35,874 nt of DNA from Fimbriimonadaceae bacterium (GCA_019694835.1 JAIBBE010000165.1:1-35874); one strand, 5' to 3'; shown: positions 25,215 to 33,262, counted from the first letter of the stretch. The notes: a model not told the origin generated them from the letters alone. Program-made: numbers and translations.

Positions 25215-25726
25215 TCTGTTGGGGAACCTCCGTCAACGTGGTCGCACGTCCCGAGCCGCGAGATCTCCTTGTCCGCTCCCGGCGGATGCGCAAACCTTAT
25301 CGCTGATCGTAGCTTAAAATTGTTGAGCGGCCGCTTTCGATGCAGTCGCAAGCGCCCTTGAGCGATGCGGGGTGCGATCACCTTCGATTCTGTCGCCATC
25401 CCGACGAAGACCAAGGTCAAGTGTTCGCTGGATGATGTGCCCCGACGACTCAGGGTGAAACGAGAGTCTCCTTGTCACCGTAACGGCCCGGGCGATAGAA
25501 GAGGGACCCTCTCTCGGCGAACCTGGTCTGAAGATAACATCTCAAGAAGGGTGAATCGCTGCGGAGAAGGCCCCGCCGCATGTGAGAGAAAGACCTTATC
25601 GGAGGATATGGCGACAATCGAGCACAACCGCGATGTGGCGCAGATGACCCCCCAGGACGCACTCTGGCATTTGAGGATCAACTGCGCAGCACACTCACTT
25701 CAACGAAAAGACATTCTCTAGACATC
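25215..25726. other. 512 bp intergenic region
   Basis: Divergent space between the acyltransferase gene (minus) and the amidotransferase fusion gene (plus). Apart from a possible 37-codon reading frame at 25608-25721, no gene is recognised. A longer plus-strand reading frame from 25,365 lacks coding character. A weak promoter-like pair TTGTCA (25472-25477) and ATAGAA (25495-25500) faces the fusion gene; it is too poor to call. Confidence 0.5.
25608..25721 (+). CDS. possible small ORF (37 aa) directly ahead of the amidotransferase fusion
   Basis: ATG at 25608 sits two bases after GGAGG, an unusually short spacing, and the frame ends in TAG at 25719-25721, five bases before the ATG of the next gene. 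The product starts MATIEHNRDVAQMTPQDAL and ends HSLQRKDIL, an ordinary soluble composition with one Cys. I do not recognise it. It may be a leader peptide, a small partner protein or chance. An internal ATG (codon 13, MTPQDA) is an alternative start. Confidence 0.25.
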   Translation: MATIEHNRDVAQMTPQDALWHLRINCAAHSLQRKDIL

Positions 25727-27547
25727 ATGTGCGGAATCTTCGGAGTCGTTTCGAAAAGGCTCTTCGACCGTAGCGAACTAGACGTGCTCGTCAGCCATGC
25801 GCAGCAGCGGGGCAAGGATTCCAGTGGGCTGCTCATCCTCGATGCCGGTCCATGTCGCGTGTTCCGGGCCGACTACAGAATCACGAGGCTCGTCAAAGAG
25901 GTGAAACCACGTTCGGCCGGGTTGGTCATGGGCCACAGCCGCCTCATCACCAACGGCCTTGGGGACAATCAGCCCGTGGTTCGCGAGGGCATCTGCGTAC
26001 TTCACAACGGAATCGTTGTAAACGAGGAGGCGGCTTGGAAGAGGGCGGCCCGGCCGCGAGAGTTGCAGATTGACACAGAGGTGATCGCTGCGATCGTTGC
26101 GACATGCCTCGATAGGGGCCTGTCGCTCAAGGCAGCGGTACTCGAAGTGCTGGACGCCTGCGTCGGCGTCGTCGCATGTGCGCTGGCGATCCCAAGCCGC
26201 GGGGAGCTTTGCCTATTCTCAAACAATGGCAGCCTCTATATGGGCGAGAAGGGCGGGGCCCACTACTTCAGTTCAGAATCATATCCATTGGAGCAATTGA
26301 AATGTGCTGGCGTGCGCCAGGTAAAAGAGCCGGTCGTGTTGCCAATCGCGGTCTCCCAGGCACCTATCAGCATTGATGATCGCCGGACCCGGACGATGGA
26401 CTTGATTCCCGCGCTCGCCAAGGTGCCCGCAGAGGAGCGTCTGCTCCGATGCGACGTTCCTCGGTTTCGCCGCTGCACCAAGTGCATACTGCCCGAAACG
26501 ATGCCCTTTATTCGCTTTGGCCCGGACGGGGTATGCAACTACTGTGTGAATTACAGGTTGCGGAACGCTCCCCGGCCCAAAGAGGAACTGTTTGATCTAG
26601 TGGCGCCGTATCGGCGAAACACCGGCAATGATTGCATTGTGCCGTTCTCAGGCGGCCGCGATAGCTGCTACGCGTTGCACCTCGTTGTGAACGAACTGAA
26701 GATGAAGCCGGTCGCCTACACCTACGACTGGGGGATGGTGACAGACCTGGGACGCCGAAACATAAGCCGAATGTGCTCCTTGCTCGGTGTGGAGAACATA
26801 ATCGTCGCGGCCGATATCGAGCAGAAACGCAAGAACATTGCCAAGAACCTCACCGCCTGGCTCAAGTCGCCACATCTGGGAATGGTGAGCATTCTCACTG
26901 CGGGCGACAAGCACTTCTTTCGCTATGTCGAGAAGGTCAAGGAGCAGACTGGCATCAGCTTGAATCTATGGGGCGTGAATCCTCTCGAGGTAACTCACTT
27001 CAAAGCGGGTTTCCTTGGTGTTCCTCCCGATTTCGAGGAGAGGCGTGTGTATAGCCACGGGATGATGAAGCAGCTTCGGTATCACGCGCTTCGTCTTCGC
27101 GCAATGCTCAAGAGCCCGGGATACTTCAATTCCTCGCTGTGGGACACGCTCTCCGGAGAATACCATCGTAGCTTTACGGAAAAGACCAGCTACTACCACA
27201 TTTTTGATTATTGGCGGTGGGACGAAGAGCTGATCGACGACGTTCTCACATCCGAGTACGACTGGGAGCGCGCCAGTGATACGAAGGCGACGTGGCGAAT
27301 AGGCGATGGAACAGCCGCCTTCTACAATTACATTTACTATAGCGTCGCAGGATTCACGGAGCACGACACCTTCCGAAGCAACCAGATCCGGGAAGGGGAC
27401 ATCGGGCGCGAGGAGGCCTTGGCCCGTGTGCAGGACGAGAACCAGCCCAGGTACCCAAACATCAAGTGGTACCTCGATACACTGGGCATGGACTTCTCGG
27501 ACACAATCTCGATCATCAACCGCATACCACGCCTCTATAGAGAATAG
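25727..27547 (+). CDS. class-II glutaminase fused to WbpG/PseA-type N-acetyl-sugar amidotransferase
   Basis: 606 residues with two domains. Residues 1 to about 215 are an Ntn-type (class II) glutaminase: MCGIFGVVSKR with Cys2, QQRGKDSSGLL, VMGHSRLITNG, NQPVVREGICVLHNGIV and ELQIDTEVIAAIV are all PurF/GlmS-like motifs. Residues about 245-606 match N-acetyl-sugar amidotransferases: Cys250 and Cys253 (RRCTKCILPETMPFI), then GVCNYCVNY with a second Cys pair, the PP-loop FSGGRDSCYALH at 307-318, TYDWGMVTD and WGVNPLEVTHFKAG. Known WbpG/PseA-like enzymes adenylate and convert an acetamido into an acetamidino group, with ammonia normally supplied by a separate HisH-like glutaminase. Here the fused class-II domain should supply it. 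Start codon is fixed by Cys2. The stop overlaps the convergent glycosyltransferase by 13 bp. Confidence 0.88.
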   Translation: MCGIFGVVSKRLFDRSELDVLVSHAQQRGKDSSGLLILDAGPCRVFRADYRITRLVKEVKPRSAGLVMGHSRLITNGLGDNQPVVREGICVLHNGIVVNEEAAWKRAARPRELQIDTEVIAAIVATCLDRGLSLKAAVLEVLDACVGVVACALAIPSRGELCLFSNNGSLYMGEKGGAHYFSSESYPLEQLKCAGVRQVKEPVVLPIAVSQAPISIDDRRTRTMDLIPALAKVPAEERLLRCDVPRFRRCTKCILPETMPFIRFGPDGVCNYCVNYRLRNAPRPKEELFDLVAPYRRNTGNDCIVPFSGGRDSCYALHLVVNELKMKPVAYTYDWGMVTDLGRRNISRMCSLLGVENIIVAADIEQKRKNIAKNLTAWLKSPHLGMVSILTAGDKHFFRYVEKVKEQTGISLNLWGVNPLEVTHFKAGFLGVPPDFEERRVYSHGMMKQLRYHALRLRAMLKSPGYFNSSLWDTLSGEYHRSFTEKTSYYHIFDYWRWDEELIDDVLTSEYDWERASDTKATWRIGDGTAAFYNYIYYSVAGFTEHDTFRSNQIREGDIGREEALARVQDENQPRYPNIKWYLDTLGMDFSDTISIINRIPRLYRE

Positions 27548-28896
27548 CGGGCGGGAGGCGACGCGACGACGGTCCCGCGAACGCTCTTGAGAACGTGCGC
27601 CATCGTTCCTGCCTGTGTCCGCCGAGAGTACCGGTCAATCCCGATAGAGTCGCACGCGATCGCACGGTGCGCATCAAACTCGCGGAGGAGTTCTTGCACC
27701 ACCTCCCTGAGGTGAGAGGAGTCGCTCACCACGATGCCAGAACGGGTTTCCTGGACAAGTCGCTCAAGAGCGCGGTCGTCCCTCTCCTTGCCGTGATCGA
27801 AATTGTAGTGCTTCTCTTTCAGGTGGCGCGCTACGGGATCATCTGAGTAGCAGAGGAGGATCTTTCGTTTCACGGCAAGGTAGTCGAAGATCTTGGTTCC
27901 TGGATAGGCGTACTCGTTGAACAAGAGCAGGGCATTAGCTACCGCGAGCTCCGCAAGCGCCTGCTCGTTCGGCAACCTGTCCAGAAGAGTCGTGGTTTCG
28001 GCCAGTCGGTGGAATCTCGCGCGAAGCAGGGCCTCGAGTGCTTCTTTGTTGTTGACGCCAATGAACTTCATGCTGATCCGCAGCCGAGATCCTGCAATCT
28101 GATCAAGGATCTGAAGCACACTCTCAACTGGATGGTAGGGATAGATGGTTCCCGCAAACGCGATCGTCAGGCGATCGACCCCCTGCGATACCTGCTGCAC
28201 CGCGTACGCCGCCATGGAGTCGAAGCCGTTTCGGACCACTTCAACCCGCGCCGTCGCGTGGAGACTCGAAAGGGCCTCCGCAATATTCTCAGATACAGTA
28301 GTGATTGCGGCGGCCGACGCAGTGGCTCGTCGTTCCAGGCTCTCGCCCCACAGCCTCAACATGCGGTTCGTCGCCCGCAACTTGTCCTGCGACCAGGGGT
28401 CTCGGAAGTCCGCGACCCAGGGGACGCCGAATTCGCGAGACAGGAGGGTAGCGTAGGTGAAGAGGACGAAAGGCTCGCCGGTGGCGAGGATGACGTCTAT
28501 CTTGCGGGTTGCGAGCGCCCGCCGCGCGGCACGGTAAAGAGCAGCTCGGGGGCCGAGTGGAGCGTAGAACTGGCTGACCTCAAACCAAGCGGTTATCGCC
28601 CTCCGCACAACTCGGAGGCGGTTTGGCCCATATTTGAGAAACAGCCTGTTGCCCATGTGCGGGACGTAGGGCGCGCGAATGATGGTCCCTTCGTTATTGA
28701 CCTCGACTTTCTCGCAAAGAGTCGCGCTGGGCGCGATGTAGTCACGTTCGTCGCCGTAGCGGTTCTCCCACTGGCGAGTGACGACGACTGGTCCGACCCC
28801 GAATTCCTTGAAGTGCCTAAACCAGGAATGGGGCCGCAATCCGCCGACAGAGACGAACGGTGGGAAGTCATATGCGAGGATCAGGGCCGTGACCAC
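27535..28896 (-). CDS. GT4-like glycosyltransferase
   Basis: 453 residues from the GTG at 28894-28896; another in-frame GTG at 28,932 would add 12 residues but lies within an inverted repeat next to mobile-element debris, and family members start close to the ALILAYDFPP motif. Landmarks: ALILAYDFPPFVSVGGLRP, DVILATGEPFVLFTYA, VPWVADFRDPWSQDKL (acceptor-side motif DFRDPW of this GT4 subgroup), AAAITTVSENIAEAL, LTIAFAGTIYPYHPVES and the donor loop ALLLFNEYAYPGTKIFDYLAVKRKILL, given by its parts, with KIFDYLA the recognition phrase. Cytoplasmic, sugar specificity unknown. It is isolated: convergent with the amidotransferase fusion and followed upstream by insertion-sequence remnants. Confidence 0.86.
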   Translation of the reverse strand: MVTALILAYDFPPFVSVGGLRPHSWFRHFKEFGVGPVVVTRQWENRYGDERDYIAPSATLCEKVEVNNEGTIIRAPYVPHMGNRLFLKYGPNRLRVVRRAITAWFEVSQFYAPLGPRAALYRAARRALATRKIDVILATGEPFVLFTYATLLSREFGVPWVADFRDPWSQDKLRATNRMLRLWGESLERRATASAAAITTVSENIAEALSSLHATARVEVVRNGFDSMAAYAVQQVSQGVDRLTIAFAGTIYPYHPVESVLQILDQIAGSRLRISMKFIGVNNKEALEALLRARFHRLAETTTLLDRLPNEQALAELAVANALLLFNEYAYPGTKIFDYLAVKRKILLCYSDDPVARHLKEKHYNFDHGKERDDRALERLVQETRSGIVVSDSSHLREVVQELLREFDAHRAIACDSIGIDRYSRRTQAGTMAHVLKSVRGTVVASPPARYSL

Positions 28897-29049
28897 GGTC
28901 CTACTTCCTTCAATTGGGATGGGAGACTCCACTAAGTGTGGTCTCCCAAGAGGTTTTTCACCGATGTGTTGAGTCTTGAGATGGGGTGGCTCGGTAGAAA
29001 CTTCAAGGCTGTAACTTGGGATTGTAGTAGCGAAGGCAGGATGGAGGTC

Positions 29050-29493
29050 TCAGGGTCTTGCGGAGCGTCCCGAGGCCCAGGCAAGGTACGATGGCACCGA
29101 GATGCCTGTGACGTGCGTGCGTTCATTGAACCAGATGTAGTCAGCAACATCTTTGACGGCCACCGCTCGCTTTCAAGCCGGCAGAAGAACGCCTCGACGA
29201 TAGCCTTGTCCCAGCAGTTGCCCTTACGCCTCATGCTCGCCGTAAGCCTATTCGTGCGAAAGAATTGCCGCCGGGTGTGGCTGCCATACCGCGAGCCTGT
29301 CCGAGTGAATCAGGGCGCCACGCGGCCTTCCCGCCCTGACTGCCCAGCCAACCACCTCTTGCGAGAACAAAATGCATCACCACAAGTAGGAGCCACCCTT
29401 TCCAAGTGCGGATGTAGTTGATGTGCGTGGCCCAAGCGCGGTTCGGGTGGCTGAGGGTGAACTCCCCGCTTCAGGTGATTGGGAATGAGCGTC
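29050..29493 (-). pseudogene. decayed IS3-type transposase orfB, 3' part
   Basis: On the minus strand, in-order fragments of an IS3-group integrase can be read in changing frames: REFTLSHPNRAWATHINYI then RTWKGWL (about 29465-29393), FSQEVVGWAVR, an internal loss of some 35-40 codons, GALIHSDR, SRYGSHTRRQFFRTN then RLTASMRRKGNCWDKAIVEAF (about 29300-29190; the CWDKAIVEAF Glu is the third catalytic residue) and VKDVADYIWFNERTH, ending TGA at 29050-29052. At least three frameshifts are needed, so it is not functional. It stops exactly at the inserted IS (29490-29493 duplication) and resumes beyond it. Confidence 0.82.
29490..29493. repeat. target-site duplication CGTC, left copy
   Basis: The four bases immediately before the left inverted repeat are CGTC and the four immediately after the right inverted repeat (30798-30801) are also CGTC. 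A 4-bp duplication suits the IS407-type branch of IS3. Confidence 0.75.
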
Positions 29494-29537
29494 TGAGCGG
29501 CCCCCCGAAAACAGGCACACCTAGTATGTCAGTTCTC
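29494..29537 (+). repeat. left terminal inverted repeat of the IS
   Basis: Starts TGAGCGGCCCCCCG, identical for 14 bases with the reverse complement of the right end; then AGGCACA, CCTA and the final TGTCAGTTCTC also match, with one single-base gap. Confidence 0.9.
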
Positions 29538-29822
29538 TTCAACCAAAGGAGAGGACGACATGAAGAAGAGCCGGTTTCGGACCAGATCATCGGGATCGTG
29601 AAGGAGCATGAAGCGGGGATGAAGGCCCCGGACCTCGCGCGCAAGCACGGGGTCTCGGAGCACACGATCTACCGATGGCGGGCGAAGTACGGAGGCATGA
29701 GCGTGTCGGATGCGGCGCGACTCAAGGCCCTGGAAGATGAGAATCGAAGGCTGAAGCACCTTCTCGCGGAGCAGGTGCTGGATAACCAGGCGCTGAAGGT
29801 GGCGCTGGGAAAAAACTACTGA
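29526..29822 (+). CDS. IS3-family transposase orfA (HTH), probably frameshifted at its N-terminus
   Basis: The open frame reads [40 protein letters not shown] (helix-turn-helix) and [19 protein letters not shown] (leucine-zipper region), all typical of OrfA. However, the natural start is clearly the ATG at 29560 behind AAAGGAGAGG, giving MKKSRF, the normal OrfA opening, and that frame runs into TGA at 29599-29601. Adding one base in the TTT run at 29575-29577 would join MKKSRF to SDQIIG. The only other start for the intact frame is ATG 29526 ([10 protein letters not shown]), which has no ribosome site. So this copy is either inactive for OrfA or contains a sequencing error. Confidence 0.75.
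   Translation: MSVLFNQRRGRHEEEPVSDQIIGIVKEHEAGMKAPDLARKHGVSEHTIYRWRAKYGGMSVSDAARLKALEDENRRLKHLLAEQVLDNQALKVALGKNY
29810..29816 (+). other. A6C slippery heptamer for -1 frameshift between orfA and orfB
   Basis: Six A followed by C, in the last codons of orfA (frame reads GGA AAA AAC TAC TGA). A -1 slip gives [13 protein letters not shown], which continues without stop into orfB, as in many IS3 elements. Confidence 0.65.
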
Positions 29823-29845
29823 CGGCCTCGGCCCGGCGCCAGGCG

Positions 29846-30763
29846 GTGGGGCACGTCAGAGAAAGCGGAGCAAGCCTGCGCCGGGCCTGCCGCGTGATTG
29901 GAATGGGACTCTCGAGTGCGCGCTACGCGTGTCGGCGGCCGGAGGTGCCTCGTCTTCGCGAGCGGCTGCGTCAGCTCGCGACGGAGCGGCCGAGATGGGG
30001 ATATCGACAACTCCACTGGCTGTTGCTTCGTGAAGGCTTCCGCGTGAACCACAAGGCGGTACACCGCCTCTATCGGGAGGAGAAACTCCAGGTGCGCCGA
30101 CGCGCGAGAAAGAAGCTCAAGCGCCTTCCCCGCGCGCCGTTACTGGTCGAAGAGCGGGTGAATGCCTGCTGGTCGATGGACTTCGTCAGCGATTCTTTCG
30201 CAGAGCGAACCGTGTTTCGAGTCCTCAATGTTCTCGACGAGGCGGCGCGAGAGGCGATAGCCCTGGAGCCGCGACGACATCACTCCGGAACGACGGTGGC
30301 GAGCCTTCTGGACCAGCTGGGCGAGGCACGAGGCTTGCCCGAGGTCATCGTGGTGGACAACGGGCCGGAATTCACCTCGAAAGCTCTCAATCGATGGGCG
30401 TATCAGAAAGGCGTTCGACTGCACTTCATCGACCCTGGCAAGCCGATGCAGAACGCGTTTGTGGAGAGCTTCAATGGAAAGTTCCGGGACGAGTGCCTGA
30501 GCGAACACTATTTCGAGAGCCTGGAGGACGCCCGGGACAAGATCGAGGTTTGGCGCATCGACTACAACGAGATCCGCCGTCACCGGTCCCTGAAGATGCC
30601 GCCGGCAGCGTACGCGGCGAAGCTCAGGGCCGTGGAAGCTGCCGGGCCCGTGGAAAACCGGAAACGGCCCCGGTTTTCCACCGCCCCTTGGACGCCGCAA
30701 ACGGCCGCGGCGCCCACAGCTCCCACAACCCATTATTCTTGGAACTCAACAACCGAGAACTGA
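29846..30763 (+). CDS. IS3-family transposase orfB (DDE integrase)
   Basis: 305 residues from GTG 29846, or the C-terminal part of an OrfAB fusion made by -1 frameshift at 29810-29816; the frame is open upstream to that site. HTH_21-like region [19 protein letters not shown] is followed by the rve core: first catalytic Asp in [13 protein letters not shown], second in [16 protein letters not shown], Glu in [17 protein letters not shown], the D,D,35E arrangement. It closes with [19 protein letters not shown]. The stop TGA lies within the right inverted repeat. Known role: cuts and joins IS ends. Appears intact. Confidence 0.94.
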   Translation: MGHVRESGASLRRACRVIGMGLSSARYACRRPEVPRLRERLRQLATERPRWGYRQLHWLLLREGFRVNHKAVHRLYREEKLQVRRRARKKLKRLPRAPLLVEERVNACWSMDFVSDSFAERTVFRVLNVLDEAAREAIALEPRRHHSGTTVASLLDQLGEARGLPEVIVVDNGPEFTSKALNRWAYQKGVRLHFIDPGKPMQNAFVESFNGKFRDECLSEHYFESLEDARDKIEVWRIDYNEIRRHRSLKMPPAAYAAKLRAVEAAGPVENRKRPRFSTAPWTPQTAAAPTAPTTHYSWNSTTEN

Positions 30764-30797
30764 CATTTAGGCTGTGCCTCAAACGGGGGGCCGCTCA
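30755..30797 (-). repeat. right terminal inverted repeat of the IS
   Basis: Reverse complement begins TGAGCGGCCCCCCG and matches the left end with a few mismatches and one gap over 43-44 bases. Includes the orfB stop codon. Confidence 0.9.
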
Positions 30798-31120
30798 CGT
30801 CGCCAGTTTCCCGACGCATCGTCGACGGGTTCGGTCCCCGTGCCAAGCCCGCAGGCCCTTTTGCCGCACAAGGCGCATCGCCGGTGCTTGCTACAACTCT
30901 CGCCGGTCTCGCGCAGTTCTGGGAAGACCCGTGGTGCGGCGTAGATGCGTTGGCCGGCCGCTCAGGAAGTACGGATCAGCCTCAGCAGCTAGGCATCTTC
31001 GAGTCTCCGGTCTGAGATCGGCTTCTTCGACCAGGCGTAGTAGTCGCTGAATCCGACGTTGGAGGACCTTGCATTGCACCTGGACCGGGAAGAGCTCCTC
31101 GCGCGCCCGGATTGAACAGG
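30798..31120 (-). pseudogene. decayed IS3-type transposase orfB, 5' part
   Basis: Minus-strand continuation of the remnant at 29050-29493 on the other side of the IS. In order: REELFPVQVQCKVL, then after a frameshift FSDYYAWSKKPISDRRLEDA, an in-frame TAG (30989-30991), LLRLIRTS, an in-frame TGA (30962-30964), AAGQRIYAAPRVFPELRETG, SCSKHR and TGDAHS just before the insertion point. These match the OrfB front (CKVLGVS..YYAW, YGAPR..AELR). Upstream, 31121-31338 holds no recognisable gene; a possible trace of OrfA (PSRHPSE) is too weak to call. 30798-30801 is the right CGTC duplication. Confidence 0.8.
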
Positions 31121-31338
31121 TCGATCGTTCGGAGGTCGGCAGGTCGGGGACCTCGAGGCATTGACAACTCCCTCTGGTCTCTGGCAAAGGGACCCTCCAC
31201 AAGTTCCCGGGGAACTCTAGGGATCGAGGCCTCATCGTTTTCGGACGGATGACGAGAGGGCGGTCGACGCATGGATGTCCTACCCCCGAGCAATCAGCCG
31301 CCTCCCCGGAAGACGTTGTCGCACACTAAGCTTTACCG

Positions 31339-33216
31339 ATGTGTGGCGTAGCAGGCTTCTTGTCTCGGGACCCATCGCTCCCGAAGGCGCGCGCAGTCGG
31401 TGAGGTTATGGCACGGAGCATCCGTCATCGCGGCCCCGACGATTCCGGCATCGAAGTCGCCTCTTGGCTGGGCGGCGCCGTCGCCCTGGCGCATCAACGA
31501 CTGGCGATTGTCGATCTGTCACCTGCTGGTCGCCAGCCGATGCCCAACGAGGATGGCTCGATCCAACTCATCCTCAACGGTGAAATCTACAACTTTGAGA
31601 CCCTCCGATCACAACTCGGTAGCGGCCACACTTTTCGCTCCAGGAGCGACACCGAAGTCATAGTCCACGGCTATGAAGAATGGGGTGAGGGTGTTGTAGG
31701 CAGACTCGATGGCATGTTTGCCTTGGCCCTTTGGGATGCACCGCGACAGAGGCTTCTTCTCGCTCGCGACCGATTTGGGAAGAAGCCCCTCTTCTGGGCT
31801 CGTGACGATCGCGGATTCTACTTCGCTTCCGAGATCAAGGCGATCCTGGCCGCGGGGTTCAAGGCCGAAATGGCCCCGGAAGGCCTGCCGGAGTATCTGG
31901 CCCTGGGCTACGTGCCAACGCCGCACACCCTATTTCGGGGCATCTATCGGCTTCCTCCCGCTTCCTTCGCGCTGGTCGGTGAGTCTCTCGCGATCGAGCC
32001 GAAGACCTATTGGGATTGGCCCATGCCCGGCCGCTCAGGTTCGGCCTTTCGCGGGAGTGAGGATGACGCCCGGCGCGCCCTCGACACAGCTCTCTCCGAG
32101 GCCGTCCGAAAGCGACTCATGTCTGATGTCCCGCTCGGAGTCTCGCTCTCCGGAGGGGTTGACTCCACAGCGGTGGCGCTCTACGCGCAACGGCTTACGG
32201 GGACGCCCATTCGGACCTTTACGGTAGGGTTCAAGGGAGACCCGGAGCATGATGAGCGTCCGTTTGCTGATGTTGTGGCTCGTACGCTCGGCACGAACCA
32301 TACGGCCACGGTGCTGGAGGCCGGTGCGACACCCCCGCTCATCGAGACGCTGCTCCATCATCACGACGAGCCTTTCGGGGACTCTTCTGCGCTCCCTACC
32401 TACCTGGTTTCCGCCGAGGCACGTCGCCACGTCACGGTCGTCTTGAACGGCGATGGCGGTGACGAGGTCTTTGCCGGCTACCCCAGGTTTGGGGCAGCGC
32501 TCTATGCCGACCGGATTCCGCGGCCTGTGCGGTCCGCCATCTCCGGCCTCATCCGGGCCGTGACAATGGGCGGAGCGGTCTTTCCCGGAGCGGAGCGCTT
32601 CGCACGTAAGGCCGCGCTACCGGCCGCAGAGAGCCTGTTTGAGTGGTGCAGTTGGTTCGATCGGAGCGAGGTTCGCGGGCTCATCCCAGCGGCGTCGACC
32701 GAGAAGCACCTCGCCTCGTCCTATCGCGCAGCGTTCGAGAGCGCAGACGGGGCCGGGACGCTCAACCGCATCCTCTATACCAATGCCCGAACCTACCTTC
32801 TCGACGACCTGCTGCCCAAGGTCGATCGGATGACCATGGCTCACGGGTTGGAGGCTCGCAGCCCATTTCTGGATACCAACCTCGCCGTGTTTGCTGCGTC
32901 CCTCCCCGGTTCGGCGAAATGGCGGGGACGATCCGGGAAGCGCCTTCTCAAGGCGCTGCTCGCGCCCCACTTCCCGCCCGGGTTCATGGATCGCAAGAAG
33001 CGGGGATTTGCGGTTCCCCTGGATCGCTGGTTTCGGAACGATCTCCGGTGGTTCCTGGGAGATGTCTTGGGGCCGACGGCGCGCTTGCGAAGTCACTTGA
33101 ACGGAGCGGAGGTCGACCGGCTTCTCGCAGAACATGCAGCCGGCAGGGCGAACCACGGTTCTCAGCTATGGACACTGATGACTCTTGAATTGTGGTTGAG
33201 AAAGCATGCGGCATAG
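31339..33216 (+). CDS. asnB: asparagine synthetase B-type amidotransferase (second copy, EPS-associated)
   Basis: 625 residues. MCGVAGFLSRDP gives the glutaminase Cys2; IRHRGPDDSGIEV, LAHQRLAIVDLSPAG and LNGEIYNFETLRSQL follow. Synthetase half: SLSGGVDSTAVALYAQR with the PP-loop near residues 270-276, LNGDGGDEVFAGYPRF and KVDRMTMAHGLEARSPFLD. Length and text resemble the amidotransferases found in exosortase/PEP-CTERM-type EPS clusters, but no exosortase is in the window. Likely amidates a sugar carboxylate, or makes asparagine. It differs strongly from the copy at 15,227-17,062, so it is not a recent duplicate. The start lacks a clear ribosome site but is fixed by Cys2. The gene returns to high GC and is directly followed by an outer-membrane barrel gene. 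Confidence 0.92.
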   Translation: MCGVAGFLSRDPSLPKARAVGEVMARSIRHRGPDDSGIEVASWLGGAVALAHQRLAIVDLSPAGRQPMPNEDGSIQLILNGEIYNFETLRSQLGSGHTFRSRSDTEVIVHGYEEWGEGVVGRLDGMFALALWDAPRQRLLLARDRFGKKPLFWARDDRGFYFASEIKAILAAGFKAEMAPEGLPEYLALGYVPTPHTLFRGIYRLPPASFALVGESLAIEPKTYWDWPMPGRSGSAFRGSEDDARRALDTALSEAVRKRLMSDVPLGVSLSGGVDSTAVALYAQRLTGTPIRTFTVGFKGDPEHDERPFADVVARTLGTNHTATVLEAGATPPLIETLLHHHDEPFGDSSALPTYLVSAEARRHVTVVLNGDGGDEVFAGYPRFGAALYADRIPRPVRSAISGLIRAVTMGGAVFPGAERFARKAALPAAESLFEWCSWFDRSEVRGLIPAASTEKHLASSYRAAFESADGAGTLNRILYTNARTYLLDDLLPKVDRMTMAHGLEARSPFLDTNLAVFAASLPGSAKWRGRSGKRLLKALLAPHFPPGFMDRKKRGFAVPLDRWFRNDLRWFLGDVLGPTARLRSHLNGAEVDRLLAEHAAGRANHGSQLWTLMTLELWLRKHAA

Positions 33217-33262
33217 ACGCCTGACGTCGCCCCGCACCCCGAATTCGTTTACGCTCACCCAG

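Larger units (their letters stand above)
29494..30797 (+). mobile_element. complete IS3-family insertion sequence (IS407-like), 1304 bp
   Basis: The element has imperfect terminal inverted repeats of about 44 bp, two overlapping-frame genes (orfA and orfB with a DDE transposase), a run of six A at the end of orfA suited to -1 slippage, and a 4-bp CGTC duplication on both sides. Length and layout fit IS3 family members. It lies in the plus orientation inside an older IS3-type transposase gene on the minus strand. The intact ends suggest a rather recent insertion, although orfA carries an apparent frameshift. Subgroup assignment is from memory of layout and duplication length, not from a database. 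Confidence 0.93.

Noticed and set aside
25365..25607. N-terminal part of a 118-codon plus-strand frame
   Set aside because: No ribosome site, no recognisable domain and an Arg-rich composition; only the last 37 codons have a plausible start.
30824..30845. T-arm-like hairpin (ACGGG stem, TTCGGTC loop) suggesting a tRNA at the IS junction
   Set aside because: The loop lacks the conserved A58, and no acceptor, D or anticodon arms could be found; the sequence is explained by the decayed transposase.
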